Source of the DNA: Pseudomonadota bacterium
GTDB lineage: Bacteria; Pseudomonadota; Gammaproteobacteria; Burkholderiales; Burkholderiaceae_C
Assembly (NCBI GenBank): GCA_021807445.1
Contig: JAKBCY010000004.1
Coordinates: 1 to 41,179, forward strand
DNA length: 41,179 nt
Reading direction: 5' to 3'
The number at the start of each line of letters is the position of its first letter. The stretch's first letter is position 1. The notes under the pieces are model-generated. The model worked only from the letters and a program-made list of their open reading frames with translations. It was not told the DNA's origin and did not search any database. The position numbers were made by a program, and so were the translations under genes. Positions 17,980 through 28,606 of the stretch are shown piece by piece.

Positions 17980-18762
17980 TCAGTTGAACGTGAATGCCAG
18001 TGCAGTATTGTTGATAGCGTTATAAGCGTTGGTGTAATCGCCTTGCACATTGGAGGCGGTGAGGTTCCACGTCAACAGGTTGTTGGCCTTAGGGTCGTCA
18101 GTTGATGCCGGGGCAACGGCCATGTACTCTTGCACGCCCCTCAGCGCCTTGTCATACGCGTCACCCGAAACCGGGGCTGCATTGATGTTCAACCCACCAA
18201 GCTGAAATTCGGCCGCAACCTTGCTGGATGCCGCTGCGTAATTGGCTAGCGTAAGCCCGGTGTTGGGCGTGATCATGGCCGTCGCTATGGTCGTCAGTGG
18301 CGTCACCACCGCGTCAACCGTACCACCACCGCCAATGTTGACCAACGCTTGCAGACTCGCATTGGTGCTGGTGAGGTTGGACAGCGATGTCGTACCGCCC
18401 GCCACATTAGCAAAAGTTCCACCTGTGATCTGGATCAGGACGGGACCATAAAAACTCTTCAGATTGACGGAAAAATTGCCGTTGGCATCGGTTGGAATGC
18501 ACCCGCTCGTCAACAGTGTCCCTGTGTTGGTCGCTGGCGATATCGAGGTGTTGAGAGGATTCCCCAATCCGCCGGTCACGGCGTAGAGGCAGACATTACC
18601 CGTGCCATTGCCGTTCACCGGCTGGCCCGCACCCATCAGCACCTGTCCGCTCAGAATGGAGCCCTCGTAGCTGGCGCTGGTCCCGCCCCCGCCGCAAGCG
18701 GCAAGCAGGAGGGTTAGGGGGAGCACCGCGCCCAAGGCAGCGCGGCTGTGTTTCCGAGGCAT
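17980..18762 (-). CDS. Hypothetical lipoprotein (Gly/Thr/Asn-rich, predicted envelope-located)
   Basis: Signal peptide with lipobox LTLLLAACGGGG; AGGAG Shine-Dalgarno upstream; no family assigned by eye. Confidence 0.75.
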   Translation of the reverse strand: MPRKHSRAALGAVLPLTLLLAACGGGGTSASYEGSILSGQVLMGAGQPVNGNGTGNVCLYAVTGGLGNPLNTSISPATNTGTLLTSGCIPTDANGNFSVNLKSFYGPVLIQITGGTFANVAGGTTSLSNLTSTNASLQALVNIGGGGTVDAVVTPLTTIATAMITPNTGLTLANYAAASSKVAAEFQLGGLNINAAPVSGDAYDKALRGVQEYMAVAPASTDDPKANNLLTWNLTASNVQGDYTNAYNAINNTALAFTFN

Positions 18763-18837
18763 GAGTCGTTTCTCCTGGGGCAGCTGAGGTGGACACAAGG
18801 CCGGATGGACACCGGCCATTGCGATTGCGAATGCGAG

Positions 18838-19296
18838 TCAGTGAACCACCCGGTCGTCAGCCTCGACGAAGAGTTCATCGAGAATGAGCGCATCGGGTTC
18901 TTCGTCGAGGCGCCAAAAGACCATCAGCACTATCGTCTTGAGCTGCTCCAGGGGCAGTTGCTTGATCCCGGTTGCAAGCGCACGCTCCACCACGATTTCG
19001 CGAAGGTGAGGCTTGAGCGTGCCTGCAGACTCGAGGAAATTCAAGTATCCCACGGCGTCCACGCCAAGGCAGTCTAGCTCCTGCGCTGCGTACAGACGGA
19101 TGGATTTTTCGCTGGGCGTACCGACCGTTTGGCTCCCCGCCACCGCCTGCTCCAAGCCACGCAGCCAATCGAGCGCGTCGCTGATCTCTTCGGTTTCAAA
19201 GCCAGCCGCACTCAACTTGCGCGACAACTGGCCAAGCTCCGGGCAGGCTTCCGGGTGCCAATAGGTTTCGTACACGTACATGAGGATATCGAACAT
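18838..19296 (-). CDS. smg: Smg family protein (DUF494)
   Basis: MFDILMYVYETYWHPEACPELGQLSRKLSAAGFETEEISDALDWL... Confidence 0.92.
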   Translation of the reverse strand: MFDILMYVYETYWHPEACPELGQLSRKLSAAGFETEEISDALDWLRGLEQAVAGSQTVGTPSEKSIRLYAAQELDCLGVDAVGYLNFLESAGTLKPHLREIVVERALATGIKQLPLEQLKTIVLMVFWRLDEEPDALILDELFVEADDRVVH

Positions 19297-19302
19297 GGTT
19301 TC

Positions 19303-19308
19303 ATTCTA
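19303..19308 (-). promoter_or_regulatory. Candidate smg -10 element (TAGAAT) 6 nt before the ATG
   Basis: Minus strand TAGAAT-GAAACC-ATG; no Shine-Dalgarno. Confidence 0.45.
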
Positions 19309-19757
19309 TGCAAAAGACCGCGCCTGCCTGGCCACCCTGATCAATTGGCCTCAATCCGCAGCCTATCCGCACGGAGCGTCCGCGATGCAAACCAACCGAT
19401 CTGTGCGGTTTGGCGGGCTCGGGGCCTCGAAGGGCGTACGCCAATTGTTGGCCACCAAGCGCCGCAACTTCGCGGCCGCCTAGCCGGTCACCCCCGCCGT
19501 CCTTGACTTCTCAGTACGCCCATTTTGGCGCCTGCGGGCTCGCTCTCAGCGCAATTGAGGCTGGGCTCGGCAAGACGCTCGTTGCAGCGCGGATGCCCGG
19601 CGGCTATCGCCGGGGCGACAAAACGCGAGGCGCGGTGCCGTGGCGGCCATGGCTGTGGCACCAAGGGCAGCGTCGGGTACCACAACGATGCCGCTGGCCC
19701 GCATCGCGCCAACCCATGCGCGCGTTCAGACTGGCCTTGTCGTACCGGCCAATCGCT

Positions 19758-20933
19758 TCAGGGCTGCGTCACGTGATCGGCGACCGCCACCGGTTCATTC
19801 GACGACAGCACCAAGCCGTACGCCACGTGATGGAAGGTGCGAAAGACCATCAAAAGGCCAACGCGCCGCGCTGGAATTTGGATCATCGGCTGACCTTTGA
19901 CGGTGGTGTCCCGCACTTCACGCGGTCCCTGCTGGATGGCCAGCACGTCACCACGCTCCAGGCCATCCTCGGCCCCACGGTTAAGCGCCACCACGCTGTT
20001 TTTGCCCGCCAACTGCAGATTGCCGTAGATGGAAATGATCTGCGCGTCCACAGACTTGGCTGGCGCATGAGGCGTGAAATTGAGATATTGCCGAGGTGGC
20101 GTGGCGATGAGCCGATCGCCGACCCCCATCTCGCGGATGGTGGAGAGGACGCGCACCGTTGCCACACCATCCTTGCCCTGCGGCGGACGAATCACCTCAA
20201 CCGAGCCCAGGTAATCGGACTCGTAAGCGATGACTTTCTTGGTGGTGGGGTCATGCAGCGGCCGCCCGGGTCGGTAAACGTCAAAGCGTGCAGTGGCCCC
20301 CAACGGTCCCCGCACATAGGCGCGATCCCCGGGCGAGAGCATCACATGGCCCGGTGCCAGCGCCACGATTCGCGGCGACTGGTCAAGTACATCCGGCTCG
20401 ACGATGAGCGGACGGGTGAGAAAGGGGCCGATCAGCGCCGGGTCCAGGGCGGGGATGCCCGAGGGGGGAAGCTTCTCGCTGATCACGCCCGGCTCGAGCT
20501 TGACGGTTGGTATACCGCTTTCACCTTGCCCATTGACCAGCCCAAGCCTCGCACGGCCGTTCTCAACCGTCAACACCAGTACTTGGCCGGGAAAGATCCA
20601 GTGCGGGTTGCGAATCTGGGCCATATTCATGCCCCAGAGCTGCGGCCAGTTCCATGGCCTTTTCAGATACATCCCGGAAATGCCCCACAGCGTGTCGCCA
20701 CGCTTGATGGTGTAGCGCTGCGGCGCATTGGCGGCCAGTTCGGAGATCGGCACACCCTGCTGCGCAGCCAACTCAGCCTGTGCGCGCTGCTGCGGCGCCA
20801 CGGGATAGTTCGGCAACCCCTTGATGGAAGGTGCAGAAGCAGCCGGCTGCACGACCCCAGTCTGCGCCAGCGCCGCCCCCGCCCACAGCAGAAGACCTGC
20901 TGCGGCAAGGTGGTTGATGAGCTTGCATTGCAT
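19758..20933 (-). CDS. LysM peptidoglycan-binding domain protein (secreted)
   Basis: Signal peptide MQCKLINHLAAAGLLLWAGAALAQ; LysM motif YTIKRGDTLWGISGMYLKRPWNWPQLWGMN...IRNPHWIFPGQVLVL. Confidence 0.92.
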   Translation of the reverse strand: MQCKLINHLAAAGLLLWAGAALAQTGVVQPAASAPSIKGLPNYPVAPQQRAQAELAAQQGVPISELAANAPQRYTIKRGDTLWGISGMYLKRPWNWPQLWGMNMAQIRNPHWIFPGQVLVLTVENGRARLGLVNGQGESGIPTVKLEPGVISEKLPPSGIPALDPALIGPFLTRPLIVEPDVLDQSPRIVALAPGHVMLSPGDRAYVRGPLGATARFDVYRPGRPLHDPTTKKVIAYESDYLGSVEVIRPPQGKDGVATVRVLSTIREMGVGDRLIATPPRQYLNFTPHAPAKSVDAQIISIYGNLQLAGKNSVVALNRGAEDGLERGDVLAIQQGPREVRDTTVKGQPMIQIPARRVGLLMVFRTFHHVAYGLVLSSNEPVAVADHVTQP

Positions 20934-21187
20934 GAATCCGCCCCCAAGAAGAAAATATCGGTAATCGCAAACGATATGGTCGGCAAACTGCGGCTTCAGA
21001 GCAGAAGCTCCTGAATCGCGATGAAGGACCTTGCATTGCACAGAACTTCAAAGCCTTGTTACATTGTCTCCACAAGGTCGTGTTGCCGCAATGAAAAATG
21101 CTGTTTGTCCGCCGATCCAGTTGCATGAATGCTGCGCATTGCTCCCGAAACGCCAATTACGGGGCCTAGCGACGCACGGAGTCCCCA

Positions 21188-21694
21188 ATGCCCCAACTTG
21201 CCATTCTTCAATATCCTGACCCGCGCCTTTATAAGGTAGCCAAGCCCGTCTCGAAGGTCGACGATCGTGTGCGCGCGCTGTTGGCGGATCTGTTCGAAAC
21301 CATGTATGCAGCGAAAGGTGTCGGCCTGGCGGCCACCCAAGCCGACGTCCACGAGTGCATCATCGTGGCTGATGTCTCTGACGAGCGCAATCAGCCGCTC
21401 GTGCTGATCAACCCGGAACTCGTCGAGCGCAGCACTGAGCGAAAGGAATGGGAAGAGGGCTGCTTGTCCTTGCCCGGCATCTACGACAAGGTCACGCGTC
21501 CTGACCGCATCCGCGTGCGCGCGCTCAACGCCCAAGGCGAAATGTTTGAGCTGGAAGCTGACGGATTGCTCGCCGTGTGCATTCAGCACGAGATGGATCA
21601 CCTTGCCGGGAAGGTCTTCGTCGACTATCTCTCGTCGCTCAAGCGCAACCGCATCAAGTCACGCATGCTCAAGCGCCAACGCGAAGCCGCCTGA
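21188..21694 (+). CDS. def: Peptide deformylase
   Basis: [41 protein letters not shown]: the three PDF motifs. Confidence 0.97.
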   Translation: MPQLAILQYPDPRLYKVAKPVSKVDDRVRALLADLFETMYAAKGVGLAATQADVHECIIVADVSDERNQPLVLINPELVERSTERKEWEEGCLSLPGIYDKVTRPDRIRVRALNAQGEMFELEADGLLAVCIQHEMDHLAGKVFVDYLSSLKRNRIKSRMLKRQREAA

Positions 21695-21762
21695 GCGGGC
21701 TCGATACTTTGCAAGGCTCCGGCTTGCATTCCTCCCTGCCTACATCGACGCCGACGTTGTCA

Positions 21763-22746
21763 ATGCGCGTCGCGTTCGCCGGCACCCCGGCCTTCGCTGC
21801 CGTTGCGCTGCAGGCGCTGCTGGCCGCAGGGGTCGATGTGCCACTGGTACTGACCCAGCCAGACCGCCCGGCTGGTCGCGGCCTGCATCTTCAGCCCAGC
21901 AGCGTCAAGCAGCTTGCCCTGCATCATGGGTTGCCCGTTGTCCAGCCGCGCGGGCTGCGCCTGGACGGGCGCTGGTCCGAGGACGCGGCCAGCGCGCGCA
22001 CCGCCTTGGAACAAGCAGCGCCCGACGTGCTGGTGGTGGCCGCCTACGGCCTCATCCTTCCGCAGTGGGTGCTGGACCTGCCGCGTCTGGGGTGCGTCAA
22101 CATCCACGCTTCTCTGCTGCCACGCTGGCGCGGTGCGGCACCCATCCACCGCGCGATCGAATCGGGCGACACAACCACCGGCGTCAGCATCATGCGCATG
22201 GATGTCGGGCTGGATACCGGACCGGTTTACCGCATGCAGGAGTTACCCATCGCGGCGACCGAAACCACTGCGAGCCTGCATGACAAGCTGGCTGTGCTGG
22301 GTAGCAAGTTGCTGCTGCAAACCCTTGCAGACCTGCAGGCTGACATCGCCGAGCCCACCTCGCAGGCCGCGGAGGACATCACGTATGCCGCGAAAATCGA
22401 CAAAGCCGAATCCTGGCTTGACTGGACACGACCGGCAACCGAGCTCGAACGCCGCATTCGTGCTTTTCAGCCGGCGCCAGGCACGCAGTCCCGGCTGGGT
22501 CCGTCAACGCTGAAAATTCTCGCTGCACGAATACGCGGCGCCGCGCAGGCAACGCACGACGCGGGAACCATCGTGGCTGTCAGCCCCGATGGGGTTGAAG
22601 TGGCCTGCGGTGAGGGCACTTTGCTGTTGACTCGACTGCAAAGGCCAGGGGGAAAACCGCTGGACATCGGCCCCTTTTTGCTCAGCCACCCCCTGTCACC
22701 GGGTCAGCGCTTCGCTTCCGGTGCGCCTGCCGCGCAGGTTTGCTAA
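21763..22746 (+). CDS. fmt: Methionyl-tRNA formyltransferase
   Basis: MRVAFAGTPAFAAVALQALL...LTQPDRPAGRG...LPRLGCVNIHASLLPRWRGAAPIHRAIESGDTTTGVSIMRMD. Confidence 0.97.
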   Translation: MRVAFAGTPAFAAVALQALLAAGVDVPLVLTQPDRPAGRGLHLQPSSVKQLALHHGLPVVQPRGLRLDGRWSEDAASARTALEQAAPDVLVVAAYGLILPQWVLDLPRLGCVNIHASLLPRWRGAAPIHRAIESGDTTTGVSIMRMDVGLDTGPVYRMQELPIAATETTASLHDKLAVLGSKLLLQTLADLQADIAEPTSQAAEDITYAAKIDKAESWLDWTRPATELERRIRAFQPAPGTQSRLGPSTLKILAARIRGAAQATHDAGTIVAVSPDGVEVACGEGTLLLTRLQRPGGKPLDIGPFLLSHPLSPGQRFASGAPAAQVC

Positions 22747-22827
22747 CGCTATCGCAACGCGACGTGTTTGAACTTTCGAAACTGGCACAATCTACTACTT
22801 GTTTCGAGACGTAAACAGGAGGCCGGT

Positions 22828-23706
22828 GTGTTTAATCTGCTGAAGACCGCTGTGTTGATGGCGGCGATTACTGCCCTGTTCATGGTGATCGGCTCGTTCA
22901 TTGGTGGCAGGCAAGGCATGATGCTTGCCCTGATGTTCGCGCTGGCGATGAATTTTTTCAGTTACTGGTTCTCGGACAAGATCGTGCTGCGCATGTACAA
23001 CGCGCAGGAGGTGGACGCGAACAGCGCACCTCAGTTCTACCGCATGATGCAGGAACTCGCCCAGCGTGCTGGACTGCCGATGCCGCGGGTGTACGTCATC
23101 CAAGAGGACGCTCCGAATGCGTTCGCGACCGGGCGCAACCCCGAACATGCCGCCGTAGCTGCCACGACCGGCATCATGCGCGTATTGTCCGAGCGCGAGT
23201 TGCGTGCCGTGATGGCCCATGAACTCACACACGTCAAGCACCGCGACATCCTCATCTCAACGATCAGCGCCACCATGGCAGGCGCGATTTCAGCGCTCGC
23301 CAATTTCGCCATGTTCTTCGGCGGGCGTGACGAAAACGGGCGCCCGGTTAGCCCTGTCGCGGGTATTGCCTTGGCGCTTCTGGCGCCGCTGGCGGCTAGT
23401 CTGATTCAGATGGCGATCTCGCGTGCCCGCGAATTTGAGGCAGACCGCGGCGGCGCCGAAATCTCGGGCGACCCCGAAGCCCTTGCCTCAGCGCTGCGCA
23501 AGATCGAGGCTGTGGCTCGCGGCGTTACCTTCCCCACTGCCGAGGAGCATCCGGCCACCGCTCAGATGATGATCCTCAACCCTCTGCACGCTGGCGGCAT
23601 CGGGAAGCTGTTCTCCACCCATCCGCCCACCGAGGAACGCGTCCTGCAGCTCGAGCACATTGCGCAGAGCATGCGCACTGGGAAATATCCAAATCCCGGT
23701 CTTTGA
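22828..23706 (+). CDS. htpX: Protease HtpX homolog (M48)
   Basis: [21 protein letters not shown]...[24 protein letters not shown]...; GTG start preceded by CAGGAGG. Confidence 0.95.
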   Translation: MFNLLKTAVLMAAITALFMVIGSFIGGRQGMMLALMFALAMNFFSYWFSDKIVLRMYNAQEVDANSAPQFYRMMQELAQRAGLPMPRVYVIQEDAPNAFATGRNPEHAAVAATTGIMRVLSERELRAVMAHELTHVKHRDILISTISATMAGAISALANFAMFFGGRDENGRPVSPVAGIALALLAPLAASLIQMAISRAREFEADRGGAEISGDPEALASALRKIEAVARGVTFPTAEEHPATAQMMILNPLHAGGIGKLFSTHPPTEERVLQLEHIAQSMRTGKYPNPGL

Positions 23707-23725
23707 CGCGCGCCCGATCAGGGAA

Positions 23726-24085
23726 TCAGCGACGCCTCGGGAACGCGCCCTCAAGCGCGCTGTCGATGATCAGCCCCGCGGCGCTATACAGCAGCGAACC
23801 GATGATGGCCGCGCCGAAATCGCGCACGTGGAAGCCATCGCTCAGGCCTGATGCGGCATAGAACATCATGGCATTGATAATGAAGAAGAAGAAGCCGAGC
23901 GTGAGCACCGTGATCGGCAAGGTGAGAATAAATAGAACGGGACGCACCAAGGCATTAAGCAAGCCGATGATCAGTGCCGCCCACATTGCAGCAGCGAACC
24001 CGGCCACCTGCACGCCACTGTAGAGGTATGTCAGCGCCATCAAGGCTGTCGCTGACAAAAGCCATTTCGCAAGAAGCTTCAACAT
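23726..24085 (-). CDS. Phage-holin-IV/DUF360-like small membrane protein
   Basis: GLLNALVRPVLFILTLPITVLTLGFFFFIINAMMFYAASGLSDGFHVRDFGAAIIGSLL. Confidence 0.85.
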   Translation of the reverse strand: MLKLLAKWLLSATALMALTYLYSGVQVAGFAAAMWAALIIGLLNALVRPVLFILTLPITVLTLGFFFFIINAMMFYAASGLSDGFHVRDFGAAIIGSLLYSAAGLIIDSALEGAFPRRR

Positions 24086-24098
24086 TGCGCGCCAAGTC

Positions 24099-25607
<1,509 letters not shown>

Positions 25608-25609
25608 CT

Positions 25610-26236
25610 ATGGTCATAAAACTCATCGGCTCCTACACCAGCCCTTATGTGCGCAAGGTTCGCGTCGTATTGGCGGAAAAAAAGATCGAATACAAATTTG
25701 TCGAGGACAATGTGTGGGCGTCCGATTCGCAAATCCAGAACATCAACCCACTCGGCAAAGTTCCCTGCCTGGTCATGGAAGATGGCAGCGTCATTTATGA
25801 CTCGGGCGTCATCGTGGAGTACCTCGACACCTTGACCCCCGTGGGCAAGCTGATCCCCGGCACCGGGCGTGAGCGTGCCGAGGTGCGAACCTGGGAAGCG
25901 CTTGCTGACGGCATGATGGACGCGACGGCGGCTGCACGCCTGGAGCAAACTTGGCTGGGACGCACCGAGGCTCAGCGCAGCCACGCTTGGATTGACCGTC
26001 AACTGGGCAAGGTACAAGCCGCCATCAAGGCCGCATCGGCTGGCTTGGGCGACGCACCCTGGTTGTGCGGAAACCACCTCACGCTGGCCGACATTGCGGT
26101 GGCCTCAGCTCTTGGGTATGTCGAGTTTCGCTACCCAGATATCGCCTGGAAACGGGAGCACCCCAACCTGGCCAAGCTGTACGACAAACTCATGCAACGC
26201 GCCTCTTTCAAGGATACGGTTCCGCCTACCGCATGA
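25610..26236 (+). CDS. Glutathione S-transferase family protein
   Basis: KLIGSYTSPYVRKVRVVLAEKKIEYKFVEDN...NPLGKVPCLVMEDGSVIYDSGVIVEYLD. Confidence 0.93.
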   Translation: MVIKLIGSYTSPYVRKVRVVLAEKKIEYKFVEDNVWASDSQIQNINPLGKVPCLVMEDGSVIYDSGVIVEYLDTLTPVGKLIPGTGRERAEVRTWEALADGMMDATAAARLEQTWLGRTEAQRSHAWIDRQLGKVQAAIKAASAGLGDAPWLCGNHLTLADIAVASALGYVEFRYPDIAWKREHPNLAKLYDKLMQRASFKDTVPPTA

Positions 26237-26417
26237 ACGAAGCCTCAGGGGGTCGCCGCGCCTTGAGCTGCAGAACAATCCGCACCTTGGCGTGCACGCC
26301 CTCCGGCAGACCTGCACTGGCTCCTTCGCTTCTCAAGCTGACGCGCGTGGAGCAATGGCCCGGAGGTGTGGTGCCCGTGCCAAGGCGCTGCCGGTCAAGA
26401 CCTAAGCAGCACGATCC

Positions 26418-26960
26418 TCACGGCGAACCCGTCGGGTTTTTCAGCCGCAACTGCAGAACAGCGAGTGCATGATGGGCCGAAGCCATGCGCACGGCTTGCC
26501 GATCGCCAGGCCAGACCACGGATTGGGTTTCACTGTGCACCCCCTGCCCCTCGCGCCAAGCCCAGCCAAACCATACCAAGCCAATCGGTTTATCCAGTGA
26601 GCCTCCACCCGGGCCGGCGATACCCGTCACGGCCAGCGCCGCCTGCACGGGGGCACGGGCAATGACGCCTTGCGCCATCGCCAGCGCCACCTCCCGGCTG
26701 ACCGCCCCGTGAGTCGCAAGCAGAGCTTCAGGCACACCCAGCAACTCAGTCTTTGCGCGGTTGCTGTAGGTCACGAAACCGCGCTCAAACCACTCACTGG
26801 AGCCTGCAACGCTGGTGATTGCGGCTGCCACCAGACCGCCGGTACAGGACTCGGCGCAGCCGAGCATCCAGTGGCGTCCGAGTAGGTCGTCTCGCAGCGC
26901 CACGGCGCTACGGACCAGCTCCTGCCAGGTTGGTTCGCCCGCAATGTCTGCCACGCTCAT
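26418..26960 (-). CDS. pncC: Nicotinamide-nucleotide amidohydrolase (CinA C-terminal domain family)
   Basis: LGCAESCTGGLVAAAITSVAGSSEWFERGFVTYSNRAKTELLGV...AVTGIAGPGGG. Confidence 0.93.
   Translation of the reverse strand: MSVADIAGEPTWQELVRSAVALRDDLLGRHWMLGCAESCTGGLVAAAITSVAGSSEWFERGFVTYSNRAKTELLGVPEALLATHGAVSREVALAMAQGVIARAPVQAALAVTGIAGPGGGSLDKPIGLVWFGWAWREGQGVHSETQSVVWPGDRQAVRMASAHHALAVLQLRLKNPTGSP
26426..26441 (+). terminator. Candidate rho-independent terminator for the GST gene (AACCC-GTC-GGGTT-TTT)
   Basis: Short 5-bp stem followed by T run; lies inside the 3' end of convergent pncC. Confidence 0.35.
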
Positions 26961-27484
26961 GTCAGCACCCGCAAAGCGCCGAGCACAACGACCAGGGTCA
27001 GCAGGGCGGCAATCAGATCGTCAACCATGATGCCCAGGCCCCCCTTCACATGCCGATCGGCCCAACCCACGGGACCGCGCTTGACGGCGTCGAAGAGACG
27101 GAACAGGACGAACCCCAAAACCTGCATCCACCACGCTGCGGGCGTGTGGGGCGCAGGCTGCAGCATCCAAAGCACCAGCCAGATCGCGACAATCTCGTCC
27201 CACACCACAGGCGAGGGGTCATCGGTCTGCAGGGCTCGGGCCGCACGCCCGCACACCCACACGCCAAGGACAAAGCTGGCCAACAGCACCAACCCCCAGG
27301 CCTGGCTGGGTAACAGTCGCACAAGAACCAGATAGGTTGCCCAGCCGAGCAAACTTCCTGCTGTACCTGGCGCGACAGGCGAGAGTCCTGAGCCGAAACC
27401 CAGAGCGATGAGATTCAGGGGGTCGCGCAGCGCAAAGCGCCAGTCGCAACGGCTCAGGGTCGCGTGAGGCCTTACGGTATTCAT
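26957..27484 (-). CDS. pgpA: Phosphatidylglycerophosphatase A
   Basis: LIALGFGSGLSPVAPGTAGSLLGWATYLVL...WDEIVAIWLVLW...FRLFDAVKRGPVGWADRHVKGGLGIMVDDLIAAL. Confidence 0.95.
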   Translation of the reverse strand: MNTVRPHATLSRCDWRFALRDPLNLIALGFGSGLSPVAPGTAGSLLGWATYLVLVRLLPSQAWGLVLLASFVLGVWVCGRAARALQTDDPSPVVWDEIVAIWLVLWMLQPAPHTPAAWWMQVLGFVLFRLFDAVKRGPVGWADRHVKGGLGIMVDDLIAALLTLVVVLGALRVLT

Positions 27485-28449
27485 GGAGTGCGGAAATGGT
27501 CGAATGCAGCGTAATGTGCGGCGACCGCTTGGCCCTGCGCATCGCGCAGGACCAGACCAGGCGCCGCGGTGATCTGACCGATGCGTGCCACAGGGGTATG
27601 CGCCGCATTGGCCGCCGCCAGCACGGCTTCGTGGCGCTCTGCTGGCGCGGTAAACAGCAATTCGTAATCGTCTCCACCGGCGAGTTGGCATATCCGCCGA
27701 CGCTCCACAGGCTGCGTACGCATGACGGCGCTTGCGGGAACATCATCCACGGCGATCGACGCACCCACGCGGCTTGCGTGAAGCACATGCGCAAGGTCGC
27801 CCAGCAATCCGTCTGAAATGTCGATCGCTGCACGCGCGACCCCGCGCAGCGCGAGCCCCAGGGCGACGCGTGGCAACGGCCGATCCAACCGCTCGCGCAG
27901 CACGTCGAGATCATCAGCCGCCAATCGCCACTCCCCCCGAATGCCACCCAGGACCAACCGCGCATCGCCAGGCGTCCCCGAAACCCAGACCGAATCCCCC
28001 TCACGCGCTGCATCGCGCCGCAAGGCGCAACGCGGTGGCGCCAACCCCATCACCGTGATGCACAGATTCAGTGGACCTTTGGTCGTGTCGCCTCCAACGA
28101 GCTCGATGCCGTGCGCATCGGCCAACGCCAGTAACCCCGCGCTAAACGCCTCAAGCCAGGCGGCCTCGGCCTTGGGCAGGGCCAAGGCCAGCGTGAACGC
28201 CAAAGGCTCGGCGCCCATAGCAGCCAAGTCCGAAAGGTTCACCGCCAACGCCTTATGACCAAGATCCTTCGGGTTCGCACCCGGTATGAAATGGCGCCCT
28301 TCGACCAACATGTCGGTCGACACGGCAAGCTGCTGCCCCTGTGGGACGTCAAGCAGTGCGCAATCATCCCCCACGCCAAGAACCGCGCGCGCAGCAGGAC
28401 GCGTGAAGTAGCGCGCAATGAGATCGAATTCACCGAGGTCTGTGCTCAT
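27481..28449 (-). CDS. thiL: Thiamine-monophosphate kinase
   Basis: GEFDLIARYF...GVGDDCALLDVPQGQQLAVSTDMLVEGRHF...VNLSDLAAMGAEPLAFTLALALP...AAIDISDGLLGDLAHV. Confidence 0.96.
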   Translation of the reverse strand: MSTDLGEFDLIARYFTRPAARAVLGVGDDCALLDVPQGQQLAVSTDMLVEGRHFIPGANPKDLGHKALAVNLSDLAAMGAEPLAFTLALALPKAEAAWLEAFSAGLLALADAHGIELVGGDTTKGPLNLCITVMGLAPPRCALRRDAAREGDSVWVSGTPGDARLVLGGIRGEWRLAADDLDVLRERLDRPLPRVALGLALRGVARAAIDISDGLLGDLAHVLHASRVGASIAVDDVPASAVMRTQPVERRRICQLAGGDDYELLFTAPAERHEAVLAAANAAHTPVARIGQITAAPGLVLRDAQGQAVAAHYAAFDHFRTP

Positions 28450-28455
28450 CTTTCT

Positions 28456-28461
28456 ATTGTC
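28456..28461 (-). promoter_or_regulatory. Candidate thiL -10 element (GACAAT) 6 nt before the ATG
   Basis: Minus strand GACAAT-AGAAAG-ATG. Confidence 0.45.
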
Positions 28462-28606
28462 GCTGGGCGGCAGCACGTGGGCACGGCGGCTTTGCGACGG
28501 CAATGCGTTGGGACGCCTGGCGGTGGAAGACGTCGATGGCCCGTCCGCACCGGCCTAGAATCGTTTGTCATTCGTCAAAAATTCATCCGGTTTTTGGAGG
28601 CCACAC

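Noticed and set aside
19488-19712. Minus-strand 74-aa ORF as a dprA remnant
   Set aside because: No DprA Rossmann motifs could be aligned in any frame; only very weak resemblance to VVEA...GS.T.
7177-19720. Possible shared repeat between the glyQ-glyS spacer and the LysM-smg gap (GCGCGCATGGGT and GCATGGG-GGC strings)
   Set aside because: Only ~12-nt matches; such pairs are expected by chance in 41 kb of GC-rich sequence and alignments do not extend.
19410-21014. 534-aa plus-strand ORF
   Set aside because: Antisense to the LysM protein gene, which has a signal peptide and a clear LysM motif; long antisense ORFs are common in high-GC DNA and this product matches nothing recognised.
22783-22801. 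Sigma-54-like promoter (TGGCAC) upstream of htpX
   Set aside because: The -12 GC dinucleotide is absent at the required spacing.
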